The notes under the pieces: model-generated
Databases searched by the model: none
What the model was told of the DNA's origin: nothing
The model's input: the letters and a program-made list of their open reading frames with translations, nothing else
NCBI GenBank assembly: GCA_049293335.1
Contig: JBATSO010000028.1
Location: 1-16,572, forward strand
Direction of reading: 5' to 3'
Source: JAGXIT01 sp049293335
Lineage (GTDB): Bacteria; Patescibacteriota; Saccharimonadia; Saccharimonadales; UBA4665
Length of the DNA: 16,572 bases
In this document: positions 1-9,655 of the stretch, in pieces
How positions within the stretch are numbered: the first letter of the stretch is position 1
How the letters are laid out: each line of letters opens with the position of its first letter
Translations under genes and position numbers: made by a program

Positions 1-1
1 T

Positions 2-3000
2 GATGCCTACAACTTTGTAAAAAGTGTCATGAATAAACCAGGTATAGCATCCACACCACTGACAACCGACAGTGCACTAAACACCTACCTTTCTAACCCA
101 ACCAACAACGTCACTTTCACCGGCCACAGCTTAGGCGGAGCACTCGCACAGTACATCACCTGGAAAACCGGCCAAGACGACACAACAGCCGACGGAACCC
201 TGGGGGCCAAGGCGGTGACGTTTAATGCGCCGGGTATAGCGAGGTATTTATTTGGCAATGATCCTTTACCATATCTCACAAAAGGTCAATATAACGTCAT
301 TGACCATGTGAATTCTGTTGACGTTATAGGAAACTATCCTGGACAGCTAGGGCAAACAATCTATCATCTGGACAACCAGATGATAGATTATACAAAGGTT
401 GATTTTGCTTCTATATATGAGCTTGTTTCCGTCGATGCGCGACAAATAAATGGTGATTTTACATTTGGCCAAGCAAACATGTTACGCCAAATGATATACA
501 ACAAGGTCAGTACACCATATAATCTCAAACTAACCCAACAAGTCTACAGTGGCTTACACCCAAATAATCAGCCATTCAATATCTCTCTAACACGCTACCA
601 TAGCCTATCTAGCTTTCTTACTAAAAATGCTGACGGCAGCTATAGCATGACTGGCGACATGGAAAATAGCAAGAAAATCTTTGACGCTAGAGCCGATCTC
701 TACAATTTGATCAGTGCATCGCAGGTAATTAACAGTAGCGGAAATTATACGACGGACCCTCTCGTTGTACTGAGTATAGATGGTAGCACATATTATCCTC
801 CGATCGACAGCATAGGAAGTACTTATAGCTATAGCCAGTACCTGGACGCAAAACGACAGATAGCAACTTTCTTGAATAAGTGTCAGACCATGACAATCTC
901 TGGGGAGTGTAAAGAGTTTGAAACGAGGGTGGCGAGCGATAGTACCCGTAAAGACCCGCTGCTACTAGATCTAGATGGGGATGGCATAGAAACCGTCAGT
1001 ATCACAGACTCTGTGGCAAACTTTGACCTAGATGGCAACGGCTTTGCCGAGCGAACTTCTTGGGTCAAAAGCGATGACGGCCTGCTCGTCCGTGACCGAA
1101 ACGGCGACGGCATCATAAACGATGGCAACGAACTTTTCGGCGACCGTACGATTTTATCAAATGGCACGCTTGCAACCAGTGGTTTCCAGGCACTTGCCGA
1201 GCTAGACAGCAATGGTGACGGTGTGATAAACGCTTCAGACGCCGCCTACACGACACTGCGGGTTTGGCAAGACAGCAATGGAAATGGTGTGTCGGAGGCG
1301 AGCGAGCTGAAAAGTCTTGCGAATGCCGGAGTGTCCTCAATAGGTTTGAACAGCACCGTTACCGGTACCCGCGATACTAGCAACAATATACAGACTCGTT
1401 TGGGAAGTTACACCAAAAGTGATGGCACAACCGCTGCGGTAGGCGAGTATTTGCTGATGCGAAATCGCTCACTCTCTATCTCAAATGAAACTTTTACATC
1501 TACACCAACTATCGATGCACTCCCCAATCTGGCTGGTGCTGGCGAATTGCCCTCACTCCACAAGGCTATGGCCGACGACACCAGTGGCGTACTAACCAGT
1601 CTTGTTCAGTCGTTTGTTACCGAAACCTCGGTGCCTGCTAGGACGGCACTATGGCAACAGATCATGTACGCGTGGGCTGGCTGTACTACTCTCGACCCAG
1701 CGAGCAGGGGTGGATACATAGACGCCCGCAGTCTTGGTTTTATGGAAAAGATTTTTGGGCTAGAGTATCGTAGTCTCGTCGGGTCAAACCCCAACCAGGT
1801 GGCAGCCCCTGACCTTGTTCGGATATACACGTCACTCAGTGAAAAAATGTACTGTGACCTGATGTCACAAAGCCATTTGAAAGAAGTGATTGCGAGCATG
1901 AGCTACACGTGGGATTCCGCGGCCTGCTTGCAAGTTCCCGACTTTAAGGGGGCAGAGACGAAGATAGACCTAGTGTCGGCAAACAACTTACAAGATGGCT
2001 TAGCGCTACTTGGCGAGTTTTCGCGTTACATCAAGGTCAATGCTTTAGATGGCAGTACCAGCATACATAGTCTCAGACACTATTACGAAGCAAGAGGTAC
2101 CGATTATACCTCCGTAATCGATCATGCCGGTCTTACTTTCATAGCCGGAACGGTTGGCGACGACGCTCTCAATGTGGGGTTACCCGCCGCTACTGTATAT
2201 GGAGATGCAGGAAATGACACGATACATGGAAGTGGTAAGCAGGACACGCTTGTTGGTCAAGACGGCAACGATGCTTTATATGGAGCGTCGGGGGATGACT
2301 ATTTGGACGGAGGTCAGGGGGCTGACCAATTGTACGGTGGAGCGGGTAATGACCTGCTTGATGGCGGTGATGGTAACGACAACTTGTCGGGTGACCTTGG
2401 AAACGATACACTCTTTGGTAGCGGTGGCAATGACAGGTTGTATGGCGGGGAAGGCAACGATGTATTTGATGGCGGCGCTAATGATGACACATTATATGGT
2501 GGTGTTGGCAACGATAGTTACGTGTTTCGGCGCGGTTCTGGCGCAGACACCATTGAAGACGTGGATACGACGGTTGGCAATGTAGACACCATACAGATGA
2601 TAGATATCAACCCAACTGAAGTAACTGTCAAGCGGGTTGGGCAGAATGGCTGGGATTTGGAAATTTCTGTGAGTGGTACGACAGATAAGCTCACGGTTAC
2701 ACGCTACTTTACGAGTACATCATATTACTATGCTAACACCGTCTGGAATGCAACTGACGTTGGTGAAATGGGTAACAAAGTCGAGCAGATACAATTTGCT
2801 GATGGCACTATTTGGACAGTTGCCGACGTAAAAGGAAAGGCAGCAGTACTAATGGGCACCGAAAACAGCGACACCATAGTAGGCTACAGTGATCAAGACA
2901 ATAGTATTTATGGGCTTGGTGGTGACGATACCCTTCGTGGTGACCAATATGGCAGTAAAACCGATAAACTCTATGGTGGAGCGGGTAACGATGCTCTTTA

Positions 3001-4969
3001 CGGCAATGATGGCGCAGATACGCTAGACGGTGGCATTGGTAACGATTTGCTGTATGGCGGTTCTGGAAATGATACATATTTCTTCGGTCGGGGCTATGGC
3101 ATGGACACTATTAGCGATTATGACACGGTTGGTAACACCGACAAAGTGGTGTTTGGTGCTGGTATCCAGCAAAGTGACATTCTTGTTAAGCGTACTGGCT
3201 CAGGGAACACTGACCTACAGATGACCATAGTTGGCACGAGCGATACACTCACGGTTTCAGGTTTCTTTGGGAGTAGCAACAATTATAAGATTGAATCGTT
3301 TATTTTTAGCGATGGTAGTACATGGGATGTTGCGAAAGTAACGCAGCTCTCGAATAGTATATGGGGCACATCAGGCAACGATACACTGATAGGCAACGCA
3401 AATCAAAGCAATACCATCTACGGTCTTGCTGGCAACGATACGATTCGCGGTGACCAATATGGCGCTGGTGTCGATGCTTTGTACGGTGGCGATGGTAATG
3501 ATAATCTGGCAGGCAACGGCGGAGGCGACTTACTAGATGGCGGGGCTGGAAATGATATGCTCGATGGCGGAACTGGAAATGATACGTATGTGTTTGGTCG
3601 GGGCTATGGCGTAGACAGTATTAGTGATTATGATGTGGTGAATGGCATGGATGCTATACAATTTACAGCCGGTATACTACCAGCAGATGTGACAGTCAAA
3701 CGTACCAATGGTGCCAGCTCAGGATCTGACCTCGAGCTTTCGATAAATGGTACTACAGATAAGTTAACCGTTAGTAATTATTTCACAAACGATTATTATA
3801 AGATTGAGCAAATCAAGTTCACGACTGGTACTACCTGGTCGGTGTCAGATGTTAAGGAAAGGGTGCGGACGATAATTGGCACCCAAAATGCCGAATCAAT
3901 CTCGGGGTATAGCGATCAGGCAAACATTATGTACGGCCTTGCAGGCAATGACAACCTGTATAGCGGAAGCTCGCTTGCGGATCAGCTTTATGGTGGTGAT
4001 GGAGATGATGCTCTCACATCAAGCAACGGTGATGACAAGTTGGATGGTAGCGCTGGTAATGATGCCCTATATGGAGGCTTGGGCAATGACACCTATGTAT
4101 TTGGCAGAGGATACGGGACAGATACTATAACCGATTACGATACTATTGGAAATCTAGATACAATAACTCTGACAAGCGATGTTCTGCCGAGTGATGTGAC
4201 TGTCAGACGAAGCACCACAAGTGCAAATAATCTGGAAATATTAATCAATGGGACGACAGACAAGCTTGTTGTAACGAACTTCTTCTATAGCGACAATTAC
4301 AAAATCGAACAAGTTACATTTGCAAACGGCACAATTTGGAACCTAGCTGATCTGAAAGAGAAAGCTCGTGTTGTCACTGGAACAACAGGGGCCGATGTTA
4401 TAGGTGGTTTTAGCGATCAGGCGAATATAGTGTATGCACTTGCTGGAGATGACAACATATATGGTCTGAGCAGCTTAGCAGATCAGGTGTACGCCGGTGA
4501 CGGAAATGACGCAATTATGACCAATGGTGGGAATGACATATTAGACGGTGGAGCGGGTAATGATAGCTTAAACGGTGGTACAGGAAATGATACCTATATG
4601 TTTGGTCGTGGTTATGGAGTGGATACAGTTTCTGACTATGACACAGCGTCCGGTAATACAGACGTGGCTTCGGTAAGTGACCCACGATTAAACCTCATGT
4701 TTTCTAAGTCAGGTAGTGTTTTGAATGTATCTATAAATGGCACAGCGGATATACTGAAAATAAATTCATGGACATTGGGAGCAAACTACCAGGTGGAGAA
4801 ATTTGTATCTTCGGATGGCTATAAATTGTTGAATACCCAGGTGGATCAGCTCATTCAAGCAATGGCTACGTTCTCATCTCAGAATAATGGTATGACTTGG
4901 AGCCAGGCAATTGACCAACGGCCGCAGGATGTTCAAAACGTTCTTTCGCAGTTCTGGGTACAAGTTTAA
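2..4969 (+). CDS. RTX exoprotein with N-terminal class 3 lipase domain (5'-partial)
   Basis: The frame is open to the window edge, so the start lies upstream; the first ATG seen (nt 29) follows in-frame codons DAYNFVKSV. Counting from that Met, residues 1-195 look like a lipase class 3 alpha/beta-hydrolase: nucleophile elbow GHSLGG with Ser34, a likely Asp98 (NSVDVIG) and His191 (YHSLSSF). From about residue 309 a DLDGDGIE / DLDGNGF / DRNGDGI / DSNGDG segment resembles the EF-hand-like module of large FrpC-type RTX proteins. From about 723 there are GGxGxDxLx calcium-binding nonapeptides in five blocks, each followed by a haemolysin-related domain (YVFGRGYG...D motifs, NGTTDKL, VEQI.FADGT.W). 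The C-terminus resembles the end of T1SS substrates. Inferred role: secreted, calcium-folded lipase or phospholipase exported by the HlyB/HlyD pair directly downstream. The substrate is unknown. Confidence 0.9.
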   Translation, partial: DAYNFVKSVMNKPGIASTPLTTDSALNTYLSNPTNNVTFTGHSLGGALAQYITWKTGQDDTTADGTLGAKAVTFNAPGIARYLFGNDPLPYLTKGQYNVIDHVNSVDVIGNYPGQLGQTIYHLDNQMIDYTKVDFASIYELVSVDARQINGDFTFGQANMLRQMIYNKVSTPYNLKLTQQVYSGLHPNNQPFNISLTRYHSLSSFLTKNADGSYSMTGDMENSKKIFDARADLYNLISASQVINSSGNYTTDPLVVLSIDGSTYYPPIDSIGSTYSYSQYLDAKRQIATFLNKCQTMTISGECKEFETRVASDSTRKDPLLLDLDGDGIETVSITDSVANFDLDGNGFAERTSWVKSDDGLLVRDRNGDGIINDGNELFGDRTILSNGTLATSGFQALAELDSNGDGVINASDAAYTTLRVWQDSNGNGVSEASELKSLANAGVSSIGLNSTVTGTRDTSNNIQTRLGSYTKSDGTTAAVGEYLLMRNRSLSISNETFTSTPTIDALPNLAGAGELPSLHKAMADDTSGVLTSLVQSFVTETSVPARTALWQQIMYAWAGCTTLDPASRGGYIDARSLGFMEKIFGLEYRSLVGSNPNQVAAPDLVRIYTSLSEKMYCDLMSQSHLKEVIASMSYTWDSAACLQVPDFKGAETKIDLVSANNLQDGLALLGEFSRYIKVNALDGSTSIHSLRHYYEARGTDYTSVIDHAGLTFIAGTVGDDALNVGLPAATVYGDAGNDTIHGSGKQDTLVGQDGNDALYGASGDDYLDGGQGADQLYGGAGNDLLDGGDGNDNLSGDLGNDTLFGSGGNDRLYGGEGNDVFDGGANDDTLYGGVGNDSYVFRRGSGADTIEDVDTTVGNVDTIQMIDINPTEVTVKRVGQNGWDLEISVSGTTDKLTVTRYFTSTSYYYANTVWNATDVGEMGNKVEQIQFADGTIWTVADVKGKAAVLMGTENSDTIVGYSDQDNSIYGLGGDDTLRGDQYGSKTDKLYGGAGNDALYGNDGADTLDGGIGNDLLYGGSGNDTYFFGRGYGMDTISDYDTVGNTDKVVFGAGIQQSDILVKRTGSGNTDLQMTIVGTSDTLTVSGFFGSSNNYKIESFIFSDGSTWDVAKVTQLSNSIWGTSGNDTLIGNANQSNTIYGLAGNDTIRGDQYGAGVDALYGGDGNDNLAGNGGGDLLDGGAGNDMLDGGTGNDTYVFGRGYGVDSISDYDVVNGMDAIQFTAGILPADVTVKRTNGASSGSDLELSINGTTDKLTVSNYFTNDYYKIEQIKFTTGTTWSVSDVKERVRTIIGTQNAESISGYSDQANIMYGLAGNDNLYSGSSLADQLYGGDGDDALTSSNGDDKLDGSAGNDALYGGLGNDTYVFGRGYGTDTITDYDTIGNLDTITLTSDVLPSDVTVRRSTTSANNLEILINGTTDKLVVTNFFYSDNYKIEQVTFANGTIWNLADLKEKARVVTGTTGADVIGGFSDQANIVYALAGDDNIYGLSSLADQVYAGDGNDAIMTNGGNDILDGGAGNDSLNGGTGNDTYMFGRGYGVDTVSDYDTASGNTDVASVSDPRLNLMFSKSGSVLNVSINGTADILKINSWTLGANYQVEKFVSSDGYKLLNTQVDQLIQAMATFSSQNNGMTWSQAIDQRPQDVQNVLSQFWVQV
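2196..2520 (+). repeat. First RTX nonapeptide block
   Basis: About ten consecutive GGxGxDxLx-type nonapeptides (for example YGGAGNDLL, DGGDGNDNL, YGGEGNDVF) are encoded here, the longest uninterrupted run in the protein. In the RTX family these form a calcium-loaded parallel beta-roll after export. Confidence 0.9.
2855..4860 (+). repeat. Four tandem ~500-bp units coding RTX block plus haemolysin-related domain
   Basis: Units begin near 2855 (GTENSDTI), 3365 (GTSGNDTL), 3878 (GTQNAESI) and 4379 (GTTGADVI), spaced 501-513 bp. Each codes GT..(N/A)(D/E)...G.(S/N)(D/N)Q.N.(I/M)Y, a few RTX nonapeptides, a GRGYG.D(T/S)(I/V)(S/T)DYD motif, (V/L)xVxR, NGTTDKL-type and YKIEQ.F..GT.W segments. The units have diverged but keep order and length, pointing to old intragenic duplication. 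The last unit lacks its final part and leads into the C-terminus. Confidence 0.8.
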
Positions 4970-4999
4970 ACATTGAGTGAGGCGATATTAGTGGGGTGG

Positions 5000-5005
5000 T
5001 ATACT
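5000..5005 (+). promoter_or_regulatory. Predicted -10 box (TATACT) for the ABC transporter gene
   Basis: TATACT lies 10 nt before the ATG at 5016, with no Shine-Dalgarno between them. This spacing fits a leaderless or near-leaderless transcript, as seen at several other genes in the window. It would give hlyB-hlyD a promoter separate from the RTX gene, which ends 46 nt before the start. Confidence 0.5.
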
Positions 5006-5015
5006 GTAGGTAAAT

Positions 5016-7160
5016 ATGTCTGGAGTAGAAGAGGTAGCTTCGAAGCAGCCTGTTGACACAGGGATGCTAAGTTTCATAACGGTGGCGCATTTTCATGGCG
5101 TAAATGCAGATCCCGCGCAATTGATGCATACACTGGCAATTGGCGCAGGGGAAACGAATGAGTCGGACATCATTAAAGCAGCACGTAGCCTGAAATTAAA
5201 GGCTCGTTTAGCTCATGTATCATACGAAAAGCTCACAAAACTACCACTGCCCGCTATAGGAAAAACAAAAGACGAAAGATTTTTTGTTATCGCGAAAGCT
5301 GATGCTGAGCAGGTACTTGTGCTCTATCCCGAAAAACCCGGTGGTCCCAAAATAGTAAAGGCCAAAGATTTTAAAGATAAGTGGAACGGCCAGATTATTT
5401 TGTGTACCCCTCGCTTTTGGAAAGAGGAGTATCACACCTTTGGATTTAGGTGGTTTCTACCTGTGGTACGGAAATATAAAAAACCGTTAATTGACGTCCT
5501 TATTGCAGCTTTTACACTTCAGATCCTAGGGCTATTTTCGCCCGTAGTAATGCAAGTAGTCATAGATAAAGTATTAACTCATCATTCCTATTCCACGTTG
5601 GACGTACTTGCGGTGGCGCTCATAGCCATTGCGCTATTTGAAACGCTGATGACGTTTGCTAAAAATTACATCTTCACCCAAACGACAAGTAAAATAGATG
5701 TTATTTTAGGCGCTCGCTTGTTTCGTCATCTTTTTACTCTGCCACTTGCCTACTTTGAAACTCGTCGGGTTGGTGACACCGTTGCACGAGTGCGGGAGCT
5801 AGAGAACATACGACAATTTCTGACTGGGCAGCCGCTTACTGCCCTGCTCGATACTCTTTTCATAGTGGTCTATATTGTGGTTATGTTTATCTATAGCCCC
5901 TTACTAACGGTTATTGTGCTCGGCTCATTAGTGGCATATGTCATACTCTCGGCAATTGTAACGCCGCTATTTCGTCATCGACTCGATGAACGATTTGACG
6001 CTGGCGCAGAGTCACAATCGTATCTCGTAGAATCCGTGAGCGGCGCGCAAACCGTTAAGTCATTAGCCCTCGAGCCGAAGGTACAAAAGCATTGGGAGGG
6101 GCTACTCGCAAACTATACAAATGCCAGCTACAAGACAAGCATACTCTCTGGTAATGCAAGCGCCATAGGCCAACTCATACAGAAGGTAGCCGATCTTGGT
6201 ATTCTCTGGTTTGGTGCACACTTAGTCATTAGCGGCAGCCTGTCAGTTGGCCAGCTTGTGGCATTTCGTATGTTGTCAGGACGGGTTAGTGGCCCTGTAC
6301 TACGCCTAGTGCAGATGTGGCAGGAATTTCAACAAACAGGCATATCTATTAAGCGCCTTGGCGACATCTTTAATACTCGCCCAGAGCCGACCATTGATGC
6401 CTCAAAGACTCGGTTGCCGATGATTGAGGGACGAATCAGTTTTGAGAAAGTCCGCTTTCGGTACCGACCAGATGCTGCCGAAGTTATACGTGATGTTTCA
6501 TTCGATATAGCACCGGGTACAGTGTTGGGGATTGTCGGCCGAAGTGGCTCGGGCAAGAGCACGCTATCTAAGCTCATTCAAAGGTTGTATATTCCTGAGG
6601 CGGGAAAAGTATTGGTCGATGGTGTAGATATTGCCATAGCGGACCCAGCTTGGCTGAGGCGACAGATAGGGGTAGTTCTGCAGGAAAACTTTCTCTTTAA
6701 CGCAACGATACGAGAAAATATTGCTGCGCAGAACCCGACTGCCAACATGGAGCGAATAGTGGAAATGGCTAAGATTGCCGGAGCACATGAGTTTATCCTC
6801 GAACTGCCAAACGCCTATGATACCTTAGTGGGCGAGCATGGCACTGGTCTTTCCGGGGGTCAGATTCAACGAATTGCGATTGCCCGCGCTCTCTTAAATA
6901 ATCCACGTATTTTGATTTTTGATGAAGCAACGTCTGCTCTTGATTATGAATCGGAAAGTATCATACAGCGGAACCTAAAACGTATCTGCCAAGACAGAAC
7001 GGTGATTATCATTGCGCACCGGCTTTCAACTTTGAAAGATGCTACAAAGATTATGGCATTAGATAAAGGTCAGGTTGTAGAGTATGACACACCTGAAAAT
7101 CTGATCGAACAGAAAGGACTATTCTATCACTTGCGATCTCAGCAGGAGAAGGGGCTTTAG
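5016..7160 (+). CDS. Type I secretion ABC transporter (HlyB family permease/ATPase)
   Basis: A 714-aa inner-membrane exporter expected to power secretion of the RTX protein upstream. Residues 1-130 form a peptidase C39-like domain with no cysteine before C130; the DTGML stretch at 14-18 aligns with the usual D-C-G, so the catalytic Cys is missing and the domain should only bind substrate, as in HlyB. About 155-440 is the six-helix ABC transmembrane domain. The nucleotide-binding domain has Walker A GRSGSGKST (508-516), signature LSGGQ (612-616), Walker B ILIFDE (D636, E637) and H-loop His668. The length is typical of HlyB (~707 aa). The adaptor gene begins at the next base after the stop. This is a confident family assignment; pairing with the RTX substrate is from gene order. 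Confidence 0.95.
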   Translation: MSGVEEVASKQPVDTGMLSFITVAHFHGVNADPAQLMHTLAIGAGETNESDIIKAARSLKLKARLAHVSYEKLTKLPLPAIGKTKDERFFVIAKADAEQVLVLYPEKPGGPKIVKAKDFKDKWNGQIILCTPRFWKEEYHTFGFRWFLPVVRKYKKPLIDVLIAAFTLQILGLFSPVVMQVVIDKVLTHHSYSTLDVLAVALIAIALFETLMTFAKNYIFTQTTSKIDVILGARLFRHLFTLPLAYFETRRVGDTVARVRELENIRQFLTGQPLTALLDTLFIVVYIVVMFIYSPLLTVIVLGSLVAYVILSAIVTPLFRHRLDERFDAGAESQSYLVESVSGAQTVKSLALEPKVQKHWEGLLANYTNASYKTSILSGNASAIGQLIQKVADLGILWFGAHLVISGSLSVGQLVAFRMLSGRVSGPVLRLVQMWQEFQQTGISIKRLGDIFNTRPEPTIDASKTRLPMIEGRISFEKVRFRYRPDAAEVIRDVSFDIAPGTVLGIVGRSGSGKSTLSKLIQRLYIPEAGKVLVDGVDIAIADPAWLRRQIGVVLQENFLFNATIRENIAAQNPTANMERIVEMAKIAGAHEFILELPNAYDTLVGEHGTGLSGGQIQRIAIARALLNNPRILIFDEATSALDYESESIIQRNLKRICQDRTVIIIAHRLSTLKDATKIMALDKGQVVEYDTPENLIEQKGLFYHLRSQQEKGL

Positions 7161-8423
7161 ATGTTAAAACGAGATAAACTACAGTACGAGTTTCTGCCCG
7201 ATGCGCTCGAAATAATAGAGACACCCCCGTCGCCCTGGGGAAAGGCAATCGTATGGGGAATTATCGGAATATTATTGTTTGCAACGCTCTGGGCAACATT
7301 CGGACGGGTTGATGTAATCGCAATGGCACGAGGAAAAGTCATTCCGAATGGAGATGTAAAGATAGTTCAATCAAATGTTAGCGGCAGAGTCATAGATATA
7401 AAAGTCAAAGACGGTCAAAAAGTTATTAAAGGCCAAGAGCTTCTTTCCCTTGATTCTTCCTTAAAAAATACTGACTTGCGATCGCTGAACCGAGATTACG
7501 CAGTTGCGTCACTGGAGTTAGACATATTGAGATATGGTTTCGTTACCGATAGAACTAGCCAGGCGCTTCAGGATGGCAATGTATCTGAAGAGACGCAGCA
7601 AGATGTAAAAAGCGCTATTTGGGCGAAAAGTAGTAGCTATAATTCCAAAGAGCAGTCTTTGACGCAGGTTCTCAATCAGGCGAATACACAGCTAAGAACC
7701 GAGCAAGACACGCTGCAACGGCTTCAAGATAATTTGGCATCGCAGACGGCCGGAGCTCCTGGTTATACGACTGCGCAAGCACAAGTGGATGCGCAAAAAA
7801 GTCAGGTTGAACAAGCTAAATCCGTTGTAGCTCAATCTAAAGCAAATCTTGCCTCGGCGCAAGGCGATAGCAATGCCGCAATATCCAGCCTGATTGTTGA
7901 GCAAGATAAAAAAGTGGCTGACCTTGAAAGCCAGCTAGAAAAAGCAAAAGTCGGCATGCAACTTCAGACACTCACCGCACCCGTGGATGGTACGGTAAGT
8001 AATCTTGCAATCCACACGGTAGGAGCGGTTGTAACGCCTGCGCAGGCACTGCTTACGGTCGTTCCAACTGGCACACTGTTGATTGTCGATGCATCCATAG
8101 AAAATAAAGACATTGGGTACGTCACCGTTGGGCAGCAAGCGGTGCTGAAGTTCGATGCATTTTCCTTCCAACAATATGGCACCATCCCTGCAGAGGTTAC
8201 AGCAATCAGTCCTGATTCCATAGAGAACAAAGACAGGACAGCGGCACTATATAAAGCAAATCTTTCATTCATAAAAAAAATAATGCGCGTAAATAATCGA
8301 GACGTGCCCATTACTCCTGGCATGACCCTAACAGTAGAAGTAAAAACTGGAAAGCGCCGGATCATACAATTCTTCTTCGACCCGCTCATAAAGAAGTCAG
8401 ACGAAAGCCTCAAAGTTCGTTAA
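7161..8423 (+). CDS. Type I secretion membrane-fusion adaptor (HlyD family)
   Basis: A 420-aa adaptor. A short cytoplasmic N-terminus with the family-typical FLPDALEIIETPPSPWG precedes one transmembrane helix (about 29-47), then a lipoyl/beta-barrel half (VIPNGDVKIVQSNVSGRV) and a Gln/Ala/Ser/Lys-rich region (about 100-260) predicted to form the alpha-helical coiled-coil hairpin. The second lipoyl half contains LTAPVDGTVSNLAIHT. The C-terminus FFDPLIKKSDESLKVR matches the usual HlyD ending. The ATG starts one base after the transporter stop, so the two genes are translationally coupled. In diderm bacteria HlyD bridges to TolC; no TolC-like gene is in this window, and if the host lacks an outer membrane the adaptor must work without one. 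Confidence 0.93.
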   Translation: MLKRDKLQYEFLPDALEIIETPPSPWGKAIVWGIIGILLFATLWATFGRVDVIAMARGKVIPNGDVKIVQSNVSGRVIDIKVKDGQKVIKGQELLSLDSSLKNTDLRSLNRDYAVASLELDILRYGFVTDRTSQALQDGNVSEETQQDVKSAIWAKSSSYNSKEQSLTQVLNQANTQLRTEQDTLQRLQDNLASQTAGAPGYTTAQAQVDAQKSQVEQAKSVVAQSKANLASAQGDSNAAISSLIVEQDKKVADLESQLEKAKVGMQLQTLTAPVDGTVSNLAIHTVGAVVTPAQALLTVVPTGTLLIVDASIENKDIGYVTVGQQAVLKFDAFSFQQYGTIPAEVTAISPDSIENKDRTAALYKANLSFIKKIMRVNNRDVPITPGMTLTVEVKTGKRRIIQFFFDPLIKKSDESLKVR

Positions 8424-8551
8424 GTCCTACTCAGGATCGGTAAAGAGGCTGTAAACCTCCAAAACAAGTTTTGTAGGGACTTCGCCTTTTCTTTCAGAAA
8501 AACCGAAGTAGTATATAAGCTATAGTCACGTAAAAATACTCACTTTACAGA
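8424..8551. other. Intergenic stretch between the T1SS operon and the ATPase pseudogene
   Basis: No coding signal. The two flanking genes converge here. A short CAAAAC/GTTTTG inverted repeat and a weak cttcg...cgaag pairing around T-rich sequence (about 8478-8507) could terminate the hlyD transcript, but neither is a convincing intrinsic terminator. Confidence 0.4.
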
Positions 8552-9655
8552 TTAGGCTGCACCTAATAACTCAAAGAACTTTCTGTGCCTTATCCCTGCA
8601 TCTGCTATAAGATTTTGCCACGTCGTGTATTCGACCCGAAGATTTAAGTTGCTATTGTCATAATACCAACCTTTTCCATCCGGAAGGGCATGGAAGTTTT
8701 TTGCGTTCTAACCAACCAGTTATTTCCTTATCGTTGTCTGCAACGATATAGCCATAGAATGGTGTATTGTCTCCAACCAGTATTTCTAGACCTTCTATGG
8801 TCTTCACTTCCTTATTTTTGATAGCCTGGACATATCGTATAATCTGTTCGACTGGATCTTCCTTCGATGACATATTTACAAAATCATGCCTGTTAGGCTT
8901 CTTGAACTCAAAGATGCTTATTGGGCTATAGTTTTCGTTGGGAAGATTATATCGTGCAACTCTTTTTCACTTTTGTAAGTTCCGTCCTCGGTCAGCTTAA
9001 TAGTAGAGCGCAACAAATCTAATATTGCTTTTCGGAAGGCGACATATTGCGCTAGATCGCTTAGGCTTGCTCTTTTAGCTTTTTTGATAATATAACTAAG
9101 TAGCTGTTCAAGTATCCGATGAGCTACAATTTCTGCGTCTTTTTCAAAATTACCTTTTTGTAAATCTTTTAGGGTTAATATTGTACCGGTTGGGGCTTCA
9201 TCTATGTCACTAATCACTTCATTGACCACCACGTCGTATTCTTTACCAAAGTCAAATGTGCGATTCTGCAGCCCTGTTTCACTTAAGTACACACTTTCAA
9301 TATTCGCAGACTGGAAGTGTCTGAGGTAGAAAAACCGGCCAAAACCTTTACCTCCGATATCTTTCTTTTGTGGGCTATATACTGTATCAAATGATTTTCT
9401 ATTTTCGTCTGTAAAGCCGACGCCATTATCCTTAACCCGTACGGCTACTATGCTAGGCAAATCATTACCTTGTGTGCCGGGTAAAGGATTTTCTCTCTCA
9501 AGATAGATGTCAATCTTTCCATCACCTTGTTCAGCCTTATTTATCGCATCAATTGCGTTTGTGATTGCTTCGATAATGGGAGAATAAGGTGTTGAATCAG
9601 AGCGGATGCTTTCAACAATTCCAGGGATATATGTTTGACTCATGGCTACCTTCAA
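8552..9655 (-). pseudogene. GHKL-type ATP-binding protein, broken by internal deletion and frameshift
   Basis: The intact upstream part (9655 down to 8918, 245 codons) is a GHKL ATPase domain: N-box EAITNAIDA, DNGVGF, glycine lid GGKGFGRF and GTILTLKDL. It ends prematurely at HDIIFPTKTIAQ. In another frame the sequence then resumes with SIFEFKKP (an E-x-K strand as in PD-(D/E)XK folds) and DPVEQIIRYVQAIK. A second slip occurs at an A6 run (T6 on the plus strand near 8697-8702); skipping one base reads on as NFHALPDGKGWYYDNS to FFELLGAA and a stop at 8552. As I recall relatives, a longer stretch lies between the ATPase and FEFKKP parts, so I infer an internal deletion. Intact members may act in phage defence; this copy should be dead. 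Confidence 0.75.

Noticed and set aside
1113..4130. Additional open frames on both strands inside the RTX gene
   Set aside because: They mirror the Gly/Asp-rich repeat composition, have no start signals or recognisable motifs, and overlap a clear coding sequence.
2190..4600. CRISPR-like spacing of short repeats
   Set aside because: The periodicity comes from in-frame RTX nonapeptide codons within one long coding sequence; repeats are degenerate and there are no spacers.
7964..8413. 149-codon open frame antisense to the hlyD-type gene
   Set aside because: It overlaps a well-supported gene, has no ribosome-binding site or family resemblance, and is explained by codon bias of the sense strand.
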